Source: Arthrobacter alpinus
GTDB taxonomy: Bacteria > Actinomycetota > Actinomycetes > Actinomycetales > Micrococcaceae
Length of the DNA stretch: 64,000 nt
Assembly (NCBI RefSeq): GCF_001294625.1
Contig: NZ_CP012677.1
Span: forward strand, 1,240,001 to 1,304,000
Direction of reading: 5' to 3'
Made by a program: the position numbers and the translations under genes. The stretch's first letter is position 1. Each line of letters starts with the position of its first letter. Of this stretch, positions 43,897 through 53,255 are shown piece after piece. The notes under the pieces were generated by a model. That model saw only the letters and a list, made by a program, of their open reading frames with translations. It ran no database searches and was not told where the DNA came from.

Positions 43897-44109
43897 ATGC
43901 GCCTTGATGATTTCAGTAACGATGATGTCAGTAACTCTGTGAAGATCCGGATGTTCTGCCATGGAGAAAACTCTACTTTCCCGTGGGATTTCACGGTTGA
44001 TAACTCCGGCGGACAGGTCCTTTCACAGAGTCCGTTCACCAGTGGTTGCTGGCTGAGGCTGACGGAAACCCCTGTGTGGTGGGGCCTGTCAGGCCCCTTA
44101 CGTTCTTGA
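43897..44109 (+). CDS. Doubtful small protein with a tandem repeat
   Basis: 70 codons from ATG 43897 (MRLDDFSNDDVSNSVKIRMF). The first part holds a 15-bp tandem duplication (43906-43920 and 43921-43935, one mismatch) giving DDFSN-DDVSN. No ribosome site, no family recognised, and the frame runs over the terminator at 44081-44097 into the end of the glsB-like gene. Probably not a real gene, or a broken one. Confidence 0.2.
   Translation: MRLDDFSNDDVSNSVKIRMFCHGENSTFPWDFTVDNSGGQVLSQSPFTSGCWLRLTETPVWWGLSGPLRS
44081..44097 (-). terminator. Hairpin after the GlsB-like gene
   Basis: GGGGCCT-GTC-AGGCCCC, a perfect 7-bp stem with a three-base loop directly adjoining the stop codon of the minus-strand gene. 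Confidence 0.6.
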
Positions 44110-44367
44110 CTTGCTGCGGCCAGTGATTGCCCCGTAAATGCCGGCCACAACCAAGCCGCCGACGATGGCAAGAATCCACGAGCCGAGATTCCAGAACTCC
44201 ATCCGGCCTCCACCAAATAGCAGGTCACCGATCCATCCACCCACGATGGCTCCAACCACACCGAGGATGAGACTAGTGACCCAGCCCCCACCTACACTGC
44301 CTGGCATGATGGCCTTGACAATGGCCCCGACAACAAGGCCCAAAATGATCCATCCGATGAAACCCAT
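44098..44367 (-). CDS. GlsB/YeaQ/YmgE family stress-response membrane protein
   Basis: An 89-residue, Gly-rich protein with three membrane helices: GFIGWIILGLVVGAIVKAIM, then GGGWVTSLILGVVGAIVGGW and a third near the C-terminus (ILAIVGGLVVAGIYGA). This is the transglycosylase-associated family, induced by stress in several bacteria, with no known biochemical role. The ATG at 44367 has a strong AAGGAGG site. Single-gene unit. Confidence 0.9.
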   Translation of the reverse strand: MGFIGWIILGLVVGAIVKAIMPGSVGGGWVTSLILGVVGAIVGGWIGDLLFGGGRMEFWNLGSWILAIVGGLVVAGIYGAITGRSKSRT

Positions 44368-44925
44368 GATTCCTCCTTGGATAAGGACTGCCTGACTTCA
44401 CAACGGTGCAAATCCGTAAAAAGTCCCGGAAGTGGTGGTTCATAGTGTAATAGCCACTAGACACAGTTTAACCAAAGTTTTGCCGAAAATCTTGGAATCT
44501 GGTTAATTTGTTCTTGTTGGGCAGGGACTTGTGCAGACTCTCCCCAGCGGCATTCCCGGCGGATTGCGACCCACGGTGACTGGGCATTGGGTGTTGCTCG
44601 CCGACAAGACTGCCGTCGCGGTGCGGACGGGTATGTCGACGTTGACCGGGCTGCCCCGCCTAGGTGCTGGTCCCGACTACGTCCCAGTGGCTGCGTTGCG
44701 GGTAGCCGCGCTGCCTGATGACAGCTCCCAGACCTTGGATTTCGGTTCAAGCCTCGATGAGCATTCCCGCAGGATTACTCTTGCTCGCTGGGCTTACGTG
44801 AAGTATGCCCTCCTACTTTCAGCGGTATTGCGCCCGGCCTGCAAAACCGGGCCGCACTCCGTACCCCCATGACCGACCGCGGAAAGCAAGCACTCAAACG
44901 CAAACGGTGGGAATCGCGGAAAGAA
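44368..44925. other. Intergenic region with one doubtful open frame
   Basis: About 560 bases. The left part is AT-richer and should hold the promoter of the GlsB-like gene. A plus-strand frame 44531-44872 (GTG start, weak AGGGA site, 113 codons, MQTLPSGIPGGLRPTVTGHW) has reasonable composition, but no recognisable family, and ends 54 bases before the convergent transporter gene. I would not call it without other evidence. Confidence 0.35.
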
Positions 44926-46110
44926 CTACGCCCGGCCGTCGTCATTTGGATCCGGAGAACCAGTCACCTCCGGCGCGTCCGATGGCGACGTGTGGAGCGC
45001 GTCCCGTCCCGTCCAGACCTTGATGACTGTCCAGCCGACGGCGGTGAGCGGGACAGCGAGTAGGGCGCCGATCAGCCCTGCCAGGGCAGTCCCGGCTGCG
45101 AGGGCGAGGAGGATGGCCAGGCCGTGGATGCGCAGGACCTTGCCCATGAGCAGCGGCTGGAGGAGGTGGTGTTCGAGCTGGTTGGCGGCAACTAAAACAA
45201 TCAGCACCACCAGGGCCGGGACCGGGCCGTTGAAGATCAGAGCCACCACCACGGCCAGTGTCCCGGCAGCAGTGGCACCTATGATGGGAATGAACCCGCC
45301 GATGAACACGAACACGGCCAGTGGCAGTGCCAGCGGCACGCGCATAATGGTCAGGGCCAGGCCGATGATGAGAGCGTCAGTCAACGCCACTAGTGCGGTG
45401 CCGCGCACGTATCCGCCCAGTACGATCGCGCCGTGATCCACCGCTTCGTGAGCCTTCCTCCGTTGCCCCGCGGGGAGGAATCCGATCAGGAAATTGCGGA
45501 TCCGTTCCCCGTCCTTGAGGAAGAAGAACAAGATGACTGCCATCAAAATCACCCCCACGGCGATTTCAGCGGCAACACGGAGCCCGGTCAAGGCTTCGTT
45601 TCCAAAGGTGGTGCTGAGGATGAAATTCTGTATGGAGTTACGGATGCCGTTGATCTGCGTATCGGTGATCGGGTATGGGCCCTGAACAATGAACCCGTGC
45701 AGCCGGTCGATGCCAATGTCAGCTTGGGCGGACAGGTCCTTTAGCTGGGACCGGATCAAGAAGACAATACCTGTGATCACACCGCCAAACACGGCCAGGA
45801 TTGCCACGAATGATGTCAGCACCGCAGCGGCCCGTGGCCAACGGCGGCCGGTGAGCCAATGGACCAGCGGGCTGATCGCCGAGGCAAGGATCAATGCAAT
45901 GAGTATCGGAGTAACAACTACGGGGACCTGTGTGAGGGCCCAGATCACCGCCGCGACAAGGGTCAAGACCAACAGCACCTGGGCCGATCGGATGGACGAC
46001 TGGCCCATTGCGTCTGCCCAGATCGTGGGTAGTCCCTGGGTGAATCTCCCGCTGGGGGGCTTTGCCGGTGGCAATGGCTCTGCGGGGCTGTTGCTTTCTG
46101 TTTGCGCCAT
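44926..46110 (-). CDS. AI-2E family transporter (TqsA/YdiK type permease)
   Basis: 394 residues with eight or so hydrophobic segments in the AI-2E/PF01594 pattern: two N-terminal helices, a pair around VLTSFVAILAVFGGVITGIV, a long soluble stretch, then PLAVFVFIGGFIPIIGATAAG, LVVLIVLVAANQLEHHLLQP and a last pair. The PxIG and NQxExxxLxP motifs are family marks. Substrate is unknown; some members export autoinducer-2 or act as ion antiporters. Hydrophilic ends of about 40 residues on both sides. The ATG at 46110 lacks a clear ribosome site. Confidence 0.88.
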   Translation of the reverse strand: MAQTESNSPAEPLPPAKPPSGRFTQGLPTIWADAMGQSSIRSAQVLLVLTLVAAVIWALTQVPVVVTPILIALILASAISPLVHWLTGRRWPRAAAVLTSFVAILAVFGGVITGIVFLIRSQLKDLSAQADIGIDRLHGFIVQGPYPITDTQINGIRNSIQNFILSTTFGNEALTGLRVAAEIAVGVILMAVILFFFLKDGERIRNFLIGFLPAGQRRKAHEAVDHGAIVLGGYVRGTALVALTDALIIGLALTIMRVPLALPLAVFVFIGGFIPIIGATAAGTLAVVVALIFNGPVPALVVLIVLVAANQLEHHLLQPLLMGKVLRIHGLAILLALAAGTALAGLIGALLAVPLTAVGWTVIKVWTGRDALHTSPSDAPEVTGSPDPNDDGRA

Positions 46111-46155
46111 GAAGCCAATTCTTGCACTGTAAGGACCGGATGGCTGTTTGTTTAA

Positions 46156-46824
46156 CTACTTGGCAGGCTTTTTGGTCCCCACCGTGGTGTCCATCAGCCC
46201 TTCGAGTCCGTCTTCGTCAACCTCGGTGTTTGGTTCGACATCGATGGGGGTCCCGTCGTCAACTGCGGGCTTGTCCTTCTCTGCCGTATCGCCCTCGTCC
46301 CGCACGAAACCCGGCGCCTCTCCGTCCGCCACATTGAGCGCCAGTACTGAGCTTCGATGGCGACGGGTATCAGCCAAGTCGAACAGCCGCGCGGCAGCGC
46401 CAGCATCACCTTCTTGTTCCAGGAGGGAACCGGCCGCCATCAGCGCCTCGGCCGCGACGGCGTTCTCGCGGTAATCGAAGTATGCTCGCGCAGCCGGCTC
46501 CTCGAGGATTCCGTTGATCTGCGCGCTGACTCGGCTGGCGTCAGCTAGGGAATAGCCGTGCCCGAGCTGGTACACCTCGTGATAGAGGAAGCCATAGTTT
46601 TCTTCCCGAAAGTCCATGGACCTATCCAGGCGGGACTTCATTTCGTCCTGCTCGGCGGGTGAAAGATCGTCCACTTCGAGCCCGAGACGCTTGGCAAACT
46701 CGCGCAGGTAGGTGGCACTGGCAAGCGGCATTCCAGTCGGGGCGAGGTCAGTGTTGGCAGAGGCGGGTTGGGCATGCTCGGCAGGGGAAAAGAGGGCAAG
46801 GAATTTTTGAATCAGGGTGCTCAT
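46156..46824 (-). CDS. Soluble acidic protein of unknown function
   Basis: 222 residues. The first 30 residues are variable, then a helical region with many Glu/Asp (YLREFAKRLGLEVDDLSPAE, FREENYGFLYHEVYQLGHGY) and an Ala-rich helical hairpin ending near residue 155. The last 60 residues are acidic and look disordered. No signal peptide or metal motif stands out and I do not recognise the family. AGAGGA six bases before the ATG at 46824 supports the start. It lies between the ABC importer and the transporter gene, 15 bases after the ATPase gene, so it may be co-transcribed with the ABC operon. Confidence 0.65.
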   Translation of the reverse strand: MSTLIQKFLALFSPAEHAQPASANTDLAPTGMPLASATYLREFAKRLGLEVDDLSPAEQDEMKSRLDRSMDFREENYGFLYHEVYQLGHGYSLADASRVSAQINGILEEPAARAYFDYRENAVAAEALMAAGSLLEQEGDAGAAARLFDLADTRRHRSSVLALNVADGEAPGFVRDEGDTAEKDKPAVDDGTPIDVEPNTEVDEDGLEGLMDTTVGTKKPAK

Positions 46825-46839
46825 GGGGTCCTCTATTGG

Positions 46840-48561
46840 TTAGTGCGGCCCTTCAATCTTCCCAGCTTCCGAAGAACCTTCCAGCATGGATTCCCGTGAT
46901 ACTCGCCGCACCGGCAGGTTCAACGGCGCAGCCGACAACAAGGCACGTGTGTACTCGTGCGCAGGATCGGTGAACACCTGCTCGGTGGACCCGGACTCAA
47001 CAACTTCCCCCGCGCGCATTACCAGCACCTGATCACTCATGTGCCTGATCACCGAAAGGTCGTGGGAGATGAACAGGTAACTGAGCCCAAACCGCTGCTG
47101 CAACTCGTCCAGTAGGTCAAGGACCTGGGCCTGGATGGAGACGTCCAGGGCCGAGACCGGTTCATCGCAGATCAGCACTCGTGGCTTCGGTGCAAGGGCG
47201 CGGGCAATGGCTAGACGCTGGCGTTGCCCGCCCGAAAGCGTGGCGGGATTGCGTGCCGCCATGCCGGGCTCCAAACCGACCAGCTGCAGCAATTCGTTGA
47301 TTTCGCCAGTGCGGGCGCGGGGGTTGCGCGTGCCACCAAGACTCAACGCGTCGGCCAACAGGGCTCCAGTGGAAAGCCGAGGGTCGAAGGAGGACAACGG
47401 GTCCTGGTAGATGGCGCCCAGCGACGAACGGTGGGTTCGGCGAACGGATTCGGGAACCGAACTCCACGGCTGACCGAAGAGCTCCACGGTGCCCGCGCTC
47501 GGGGCCAGCAGCCCCAGGGCCATGCGTGCGGTGGTCGTCTTCCCCGATCCGGATTCGCCCACCAATCCAAGGGTGCGGCCGGGCAACAGCTCGAAGTCGA
47601 CATGGCGCACGGCCGTGAACCCGGTGGACTTGCCCAGCAGGAAGGTCTTGGAGAGGCCACGCGCGCTGAGCAGGGGCTGTACGACGGCGGCCGGCTGACC
47701 GTTGGGTGCCACGGGGCCGGCGGTCCGGCTGGAAACGGAATCTCCGGATTCAGTGGCGGGGGAGAGGCGTGTGAAGCGGGGCTTGCCGGCAGGAACCGCG
47801 GCCAGCAGCGCACGGGTGTACGGGTGTTGCGGGTCGTTCAGGATCTGCACAGCCGCGCCGCGCTCCACGATGCGCCCGGCCTGCATGACGGCAATCGAAT
47901 CGGCCACCGCTGCTACGGCTGCAAGGTCGTGGCTAATCAACAGCATTCCGGAGCCGCCCTGGCGCAAGTTACCGAGGAGGTCCATCACGGATGCGGCGAT
48001 CGTGGCATCCAGCGCAGTGGTGGGCTCATCGGCTATGATCAGTGCCGGTTCCAAGGCAATAGCCGAGGCAATCAGCGCCCGCTGGCGCATTCCGCCGGAG
48101 AGTTCCCCTGAACGTTGGGAGGCCCTGCGGATCGGGTCATCCAGGCCCACCGCAACAAGCAGTTCAATCACGCGAGCGGCGCGTTGCGCTCCGGAACCGG
48201 TTGAGTGCAGGCGCAGTGCGTCGTCAATTTCCTTGCCGACGGTGCGCAGTGGATCCAGGGATGTCAGGGCATCCTGCAGGATGAACCCCACCTGACGGCC
48301 GCGGAGGGCACTCCAGCGGCGCTGTGAAAGGGTCCTGGCATCCACGCCCGCCACCTCAAGTATGTCGGCGTGCACCTGCGAACCGGGCCCGGCCAAGCCG
48401 ATCAGGGACCTGGCGGTCACCGATTTGCCCGACCCCGATTCGCCCACCAGCGCCAGGCATTCCCCGGGGCTCACCGTGAAGGAAATGTCGCGGACTACGC
48501 TATTCCCGCCAAAGGTGACCGCCAAATTCTCAACCCGTAAGAGCGGCTCGGCAGCGCTCAT
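46840..48561 (-). CDS. Peptide-type ABC transporter, fused ATP-binding protein (DppD-DppF like)
   Basis: 573 residues comprising two complete nucleotide-binding domains. Domain 1: Walker A GESGSGKS, signature LSGGMRQRA, Walker B LIIADEPTTALD. Domain 2 (from about residue 290): GESGSGKTT, LSGGQRQRLAIARAL, VLICDEPVSALD, and the peptide-importer C-terminal region (HEYTRALL). Both halves look active. ATG 48561 lies in the end of the permease gene (ATGA); longer readings are not supported. It powers the importer whose other parts are encoded just upstream. Confidence 0.93.
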   Translation of the reverse strand: MSAAEPLLRVENLAVTFGGNSVVRDISFTVSPGECLALVGESGSGKSVTARSLIGLAGPGSQVHADILEVAGVDARTLSQRRWSALRGRQVGFILQDALTSLDPLRTVGKEIDDALRLHSTGSGAQRAARVIELLVAVGLDDPIRRASQRSGELSGGMRQRALIASAIALEPALIIADEPTTALDATIAASVMDLLGNLRQGGSGMLLISHDLAAVAAVADSIAVMQAGRIVERGAAVQILNDPQHPYTRALLAAVPAGKPRFTRLSPATESGDSVSSRTAGPVAPNGQPAAVVQPLLSARGLSKTFLLGKSTGFTAVRHVDFELLPGRTLGLVGESGSGKTTTARMALGLLAPSAGTVELFGQPWSSVPESVRRTHRSSLGAIYQDPLSSFDPRLSTGALLADALSLGGTRNPRARTGEINELLQLVGLEPGMAARNPATLSGGQRQRLAIARALAPKPRVLICDEPVSALDVSIQAQVLDLLDELQQRFGLSYLFISHDLSVIRHMSDQVLVMRAGEVVESGSTEQVFTDPAHEYTRALLSAAPLNLPVRRVSRESMLEGSSEAGKIEGPH

Positions 48562-49451
48562 CGGACACCCCTGGACTTCAGGATCCGGGAGAGTACCGTG
48601 GAGGCCGCGGCAACCAGCACAATGGCCAGGCCCGGGAAGAACGTCATCCACCAGGCCAGGGCGAGGTAGGTGCGTCCGGCCGACAGCATGGTGCCCCATT
48701 CGGGGGCAGGTGGGCGCGCTCCGAGCCCCAGAAAACTCAGCGACGCGGCCCAGAGGATGGCCTGTCCCAGCCCCAATGTTGCCAGTACGGCAATGGGGGC
48801 CAGGGCGTTGGGAAGGATGTGGACGGTGAGGATCCGGGCCCTACTGCGCCCGAGAACTGTGGCGGCCTCCACCATGGGGGAGGCTCGCAGGGCAATGATC
48901 TGGGCACGGATCATCCGCGCGTATCCGGGGGCCGTGGTCAGGCCCACCGCCATAACGGTGGTTGCCACACCTGGCCCTGCGAAGGCGATGAACACCAGAG
49001 CCAGCAGCAGCCCGGGCAGGGCAAAGAGCACCTCCAGGAGGCGGCCAACACCAAAATCCAGCCATCGGCCGCCAAAGCCGGCGATGGTGCCCAGCACTAG
49101 GGCCAGGCCGAGCCCGATGGCGGTGGCCGCGGCCCCGATGAGCAGTGAGGGCCGTGCGCCGTGGATGATGCGCGAATAGATGTCCCGCCCAGATTCGTCG
49201 GTGCCCAGCAGGTGCTCGGCACCGGGCGCGGAGAAGGCCTGGGTGGGGCTGATGGCCAGCGGGTCAACCGGTGACAGCAGGTTCGGTGCGATGGCTGCGA
49301 GGACAAAGAAGAGCAGCACGGCAGCAACAGCCACCAGGGGCAGGTGGGCCGCGAGCCGGCGCACAAGGGCGACCTCACGCCGTCGTACATGGTTCTTCTG
49401 TGGGCTCAACGAAGGCTCTGGCGTCGCCTTGCCCGGCCCGAAGACGCTCAT
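48558..49451 (-). CDS. Peptide-type ABC transporter permease (DppC-like)
   Basis: 297 residues with six membrane helices. It has the N-terminal OppC-type region (LLSPVDPLAISPTQ and HLLGTDESGRDIYSRIIHGA), which is diagnostic for DppC/OppC/NikC proteins, and an EAA-type loop (EAATVLGRSRARILTVHILP). ATG 49451 overlaps the stop of the other permease gene (ATGA). Confidence 0.93.
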   Translation of the reverse strand: MSVFGPGKATPEPSLSPQKNHVRRREVALVRRLAAHLPLVAVAAVLLFFVLAAIAPNLLSPVDPLAISPTQAFSAPGAEHLLGTDESGRDIYSRIIHGARPSLLIGAAATAIGLGLALVLGTIAGFGGRWLDFGVGRLLEVLFALPGLLLALVFIAFAGPGVATTVMAVGLTTAPGYARMIRAQIIALRASPMVEAATVLGRSRARILTVHILPNALAPIAVLATLGLGQAILWAASLSFLGLGARPPAPEWGTMLSAGRTYLALAWWMTFFPGLAIVLVAAASTVLSRILKSRGVR

Positions 49452-50425
49452 GAGGTACCTATCCGTGGATCGGCGAGGCGTTCGGCAAGGTCGGACAACG
49501 CCATGATCACCACGTATGCGGCTGCCGAGATCAGTGCCACACCGGTGACCATGGGGATGTCCCTGGACGTGACCGCCGAGAGCAAGGAGCGTCCCAGGCC
49601 AGGCCGGGCAAAGATGGATTCGACCACCACGGCGCCGGAGAGCAGCGAACCGAAAGCCCATCCGGAGAGAGCGATGGCCGGAAGCGCGGCATGTCGCAGA
49701 GAATGGCGCAGCAGCACACCGATCTCAGATTCCCCGCGCGCCCGGGCGGACAGGGCAAAGGCGGAACGCTGGGCTTCCATCAAGGTGTCCCGCATGACCT
49801 GGCCTAAAAAGCCTGCCAGCGGCAGCGCCAAGGTGATGACCGGCAGCGCTAGGCCGGCTGCGGTGTTGGTGCTCACCGGGGGAAGCCATCCCAGCATGGT
49901 GGAGAAGACCAGGATCAGCACGCTGGCCAGCCAGAAGTGCGGCACCGCCGCAGAAACAATCTCCAGTCCCGAGCCCAATGCAGAACCTAACGCACCGCTG
50001 CGTGTGGACAGCACAGCGACGACCAGCGCCATGGCCCAGGCCACCAGCAGTGCCAGTATGGCGAGGATGAGGGTCGGGGGAATCAGCTCGCCTAGCACCT
50101 CGGACACGGGGGTTTTCAGCGAGTAGGAGGTGCCCAGGTCGCCGGTTGCCAGCCGCCACAGCTGGCCAAAGTACTGGACGTACAGTGGCTGGTCCAGGCC
50201 GTACTGGGAGCGGGCGCCCGCAAGGGCCTCGGCCGAGGCTTGGGAACCGGGGCCGCCCATAATGGCCTCTGCCGGATCCCCGGGAATCATCCGGATGCCG
50301 AAGAAGATGGCGGTTGCAACTGCCCAGAGCACAAAAATGCCCCCGCCGATTTTGCCCAGCAGCCAGCGGACGGGCGACTCGGAAAATCCGGGTGCTCGGG
50401 TGGAAGCGGCTGCGGGTGTGCTCAT
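49448..50425 (-). CDS. Peptide-type ABC transporter permease (DppB-like)
   Basis: 325 residues, six membrane helices, with the DppB-type first segment (GIRMIPGDPAEAIMGG, then QYGLDQPLYVQYFGQL) and the coupling loop around RARGESEIGVLLRHSLRHAA. Partner of the DppC-like permease. It begins 25 bases after the binding-protein gene. Confidence 0.93.
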   Translation of the reverse strand: MSTPAAASTRAPGFSESPVRWLLGKIGGGIFVLWAVATAIFFGIRMIPGDPAEAIMGGPGSQASAEALAGARSQYGLDQPLYVQYFGQLWRLATGDLGTSYSLKTPVSEVLGELIPPTLILAILALLVAWAMALVVAVLSTRSGALGSALGSGLEIVSAAVPHFWLASVLILVFSTMLGWLPPVSTNTAAGLALPVITLALPLAGFLGQVMRDTLMEAQRSAFALSARARGESEIGVLLRHSLRHAALPAIALSGWAFGSLLSGAVVVESIFARPGLGRSLLSAVTSRDIPMVTGVALISAAAYVVIMALSDLAERLADPRIGTS

Positions 50426-50450
50426 GGGCGGGGGCGTTTCGTGGAAGGTG

Positions 50451-52115
50451 CTAGTTGCTCAGCCAGGTGTCAAAGAAGGTGGGGGTTGCCACTGCGGTGG
50501 TGGCGCCGACGTTCTTCAGCTTCGCCGAGTACAGGAAGTGGTTCTGCTGGTTGTACAGCGGCAGCAGGTAGTAGCCCTCGAGAACCTTCTTCTGCGCCTG
50601 GGTGTAGAGGTCCTTGCGCTCTGCCAGGTCCTTGGTGGTCCCGGCCGCGGCCAGCAATGCATCAAGGCTTGGGTCCTTCACCTGGGACAGGTTGGCGAAG
50701 TAGCCCGACGGCGCGGGAATGGTGGAATCGGAGTGGAAAAGGACGGACAGGACACTCGGCCCAACCTTGGTATACGGGGCCGAGACCAGGTTGTAATTGT
50801 TCGTGAACAACTCGCCGTACCAGCTGGAAAGATCCAGCAGCTTGATCTTGATCTCAAGGCCCGATTCCTTGGCGGTGGCCTGCATCTGCTCAAAGAGTGA
50901 CTGCTCGGCAGGGATGGACTGGCTGGTGCTCACCGGGAAGGAGAGGGAGAGCCTGGTGCCGTCCTTGACACGGTAACCCTCGGAATCGCGCTGGCTCCAC
51001 CCTGCCTCGTCCAGCAGTTTGGCTGCCTTGGCCCGGTCATAGCCGAAGAGCGATTCCTCGGAGAGGGCCAGGGGCTCCACGCTGGACAGGGGGGAGTAGG
51101 AACGCACGGCAGTGCCGAAGAACAGCGAATCGATGCTGGCGTTGACGTTTACCGCATGGATGAACGCTTCACGGACCAAGACGTCGTTGAACGGCGGTTT
51201 CGAGGAGTTCAGCTCAACCCGGTTGGATGCCCCGGGGCGCGGCGCATCCAGGTGCTTGATGGATGTGTTCTTCTCGGCGGCGGCAATGGCGTCGGGCTGG
51301 GCGTTGTCTATGATCTGCACCTCGCCGGCCTGTAGAGCCGCATAGCGGGTGGCTGCCTCCGGGATGAAGCGCCAGGTGATGGCATCCAGGTAAGCTCCCC
51401 CGGCATGCCCGGCCTTGGGGTCCGGGAGCACATAGCCGGCGTTGCGCACCAGTTTTACGGAGTCCTGCTTCTTCCAGGACTCGACCTTGAACGGACCGGT
51501 ACCCACGGGGGCGGCACAGTTGTCGGCCTGGCTACGCTTGAGGGCAGTGGGGGATTCAATGGCCACCCAGGGCATGGAGAAGGACTCGAGCAGTGAATTG
51601 TCCGGGGACTTGAGCTTGAGCTCGAGGGTGCTGGCATCGACGGCCTGCATGGAAGCGATCTTGCCTAGGGCCAGGTAGCCGGTGGATGAGGTGGTGGCGG
51701 GATTCAACAGGTGCTCAAAGTTTGCCTTGACCGCATCAGCATTCAAGGCAGTGCCGTCGGTGAAGCTGATCCCGGTACGGATCTTCACAATGCGCGTCAG
51801 CCCGTCGTCGGAGACGGTGGAGTCTTCGGCGAGCCAGGGGATCAACGCGCCGTCGGCGTCCTTGGTGTAAAGGCTCTCAAGGTATTGCGAGGCAATGAGC
51901 GCCTGCGGGAAGTTGCCGCCAACGTGCGGATCCAGGCAGGCAGGTTCGGCATCGCCGGAGGCGTACACCAAGGTCCCGCCCGTGACAGGAGAACCGGATT
52001 CGCCGCTGGCATCGGGGGTCATGGCGGCCGGCGAGCAGCCTGCCAGAACCAATGCTGCGGCCAGTGCCGTCGCGGCGGGAAGTAATCTGGTGGCCAAGGG
52101 GCGTGCGAGAGTCAT
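50451..52115 (-). CDS. ABC transporter substrate-binding lipoprotein (family 5)
   Basis: 554 residues. An N-terminal lipoprotein signal ends in LVLAGC, so the mature protein starts at a lipidated Cys and sits outside the membrane. The SBP family 5 fold is marked by GGTLVYASGDAEPACLDPH, the segment with a signature-like GTALNADAVKANFEHLLNP and the C-terminal YYLLPLYNQQNHF. Family members bind oligopeptides, nickel-chelates or opines; which applies here cannot be read. ATG 52115 has AGGAAG upstream. First gene of the ABC operon. Confidence 0.92.
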   Translation of the reverse strand: MTLARPLATRLLPAATALAAALVLAGCSPAAMTPDASGESGSPVTGGTLVYASGDAEPACLDPHVGGNFPQALIASQYLESLYTKDADGALIPWLAEDSTVSDDGLTRIVKIRTGISFTDGTALNADAVKANFEHLLNPATTSSTGYLALGKIASMQAVDASTLELKLKSPDNSLLESFSMPWVAIESPTALKRSQADNCAAPVGTGPFKVESWKKQDSVKLVRNAGYVLPDPKAGHAGGAYLDAITWRFIPEAATRYAALQAGEVQIIDNAQPDAIAAAEKNTSIKHLDAPRPGASNRVELNSSKPPFNDVLVREAFIHAVNVNASIDSLFFGTAVRSYSPLSSVEPLALSEESLFGYDRAKAAKLLDEAGWSQRDSEGYRVKDGTRLSLSFPVSTSQSIPAEQSLFEQMQATAKESGLEIKIKLLDLSSWYGELFTNNYNLVSAPYTKVGPSVLSVLFHSDSTIPAPSGYFANLSQVKDPSLDALLAAAGTTKDLAERKDLYTQAQKKVLEGYYLLPLYNQQNHFLYSAKLKNVGATTAVATPTFFDTWLSN

Positions 52116-52409
52116 GAAATTCTTCCTGCGAACCGGTGAAGTGGAGCGATGCGTGGTCAGTCCGCGTCCGTGTCCTCCGGCAGGTGGCCATGAGGCACGC
52201 GTCGGCGGGTACCGCCATCAACCATAGCGGCTGGGGCGGGACTGATGCAGTGGCATGTGGGGTAGATCATAGGCTGGCCGGGGCGCCATCATAGGTAAAG
52301 GCTGCACAGGGTTCGGCCAAGGGCCCTGCGTCACGTCCAGGTCCCGCGGTGCGCTGGCCGCCGTCGCTTGCGCCAGCGGGTAGGAGCGCATCTCTGACCG
52401 GGCATTCAT
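52116..52409. other. Promoter region of the peptide-type ABC operon
   Basis: About 290 bases. Minus-strand frames here are a 22-codon one at 52225 (MVDGGTRRRVPHGHLPEDTD) and a 63-codon one from 52409 to 52218. Neither has a ribosome site. I see no known riboswitch pattern. Confidence 0.4.
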
Positions 52410-53255
52410 TCACTGACGTCGTGAGACGAGGACCGGTTCGGTGGCGCGGTGAAGGACGGTGTGGGTGGTGGAACCGATGGTGCCCTTGATGAGGCCGCGG
52501 CCCTTGGTTCCCATGACTATCAGGCTGGCGCCCCGGGAAGCGTCCAGAATTGCTCGGGCGGTGGACTGGTTTCTGAGCAGTACCCCCTCGACGCTGGTGC
52601 CGCCGGTCAGTTCACGGGCCCTGGCCACGGCGGCGGCCAAGATCTCCGCCGACTCCCCATCGACTGGTGCCCGGCGCGCCGGCCAGCCGCGGGGTTGGGG
52701 CTGGACATGTATGACCCTTAACGGGGCGCCCGTCAGAACTGCCATCTGGCAGGCATCCGTCAGGGCGCTCATGGAACCGGATGCGTCAACGGCTACCACG
52801 ATGGCTCCGCCGGGTTGTGATTCCATGGTCCTGATGACCGCCACGGGACATGGGGCAGTGGCCGCCATTTCCAGGCTCACCGACCCGACGAGCAGGCCGA
52901 TGAGCCCTCCGATCCCGCGGCTGCCAAGCACCAGCATCTGCTGGCCTTCAGAAATTTTGGCCAGGTGAACGGCGGGCCATCCGTAGATCAGGCTGCCCTG
53001 GACATCCAGCCCTGGTGCGGTGTCCGTCGCCAAGGCCAGGCCCTCGTTGAGGATGATTTCGGGGGAGGGCCCCTGCCCGATTCCCGCCGGGATGCTGGCA
53101 GCTTGGGTGCCTTCGGGGGGCAGCGGCCGCAAGTGGCAGTGCACTAGGTGCAGCCGACACTCTCGCAGGGCGGCTTGCCGCGCCGCCCACTGAACGGCCT
53201 GCGAAGCCTCGGGGGAGCCGTCGTAACCAACCACGATGTCTTGAGAGTGCTGCAC
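52410..53255 (-). CDS. Universal stress protein with two Usp domains
   Basis: 281 residues. Domain 1 (about 5-140) starts DIVVGYDGSPEASQA and has the ATP-loop GSRGIGGLIGLLVGSVS; domain 2 starts IVVAVDASGSMSALTD and ends GTKGRGLIKGTIGSTTH. Both G-x2-G-x9-G-S/T loops are intact, so both probably bind ATP. Tandem Usp proteins in actinobacteria respond to hypoxia or starvation. The start is GTG 53255, which has the right distance to AAAGGGG; the TTG one codon before is too near. Confidence 0.9.
   Translation of the reverse strand: MQHSQDIVVGYDGSPEASQAVQWAARQAALRECRLHLVHCHLRPLPPEGTQAASIPAGIGQGPSPEIILNEGLALATDTAPGLDVQGSLIYGWPAVHLAKISEGQQMLVLGSRGIGGLIGLLVGSVSLEMAATAPCPVAVIRTMESQPGGAIVVAVDASGSMSALTDACQMAVLTGAPLRVIHVQPQPRGWPARRAPVDGESAEILAAAVARARELTGGTSVEGVLLRNQSTARAILDASRGASLIVMGTKGRGLIKGTIGSTTHTVLHRATEPVLVSRRQ

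Noticed and set aside
52116..52230. Riboswitch or cysteine-type leader peptide before the ABC binding-protein gene
   Set aside because: No SAM, cobalamin or other class features; the short frames lack a ribosome site and do not end in repeated cysteines.
52218..52409. 63-codon frame after the Usp gene
   Set aside because: No ribosome site and low-complexity composition; kept only as a remark.
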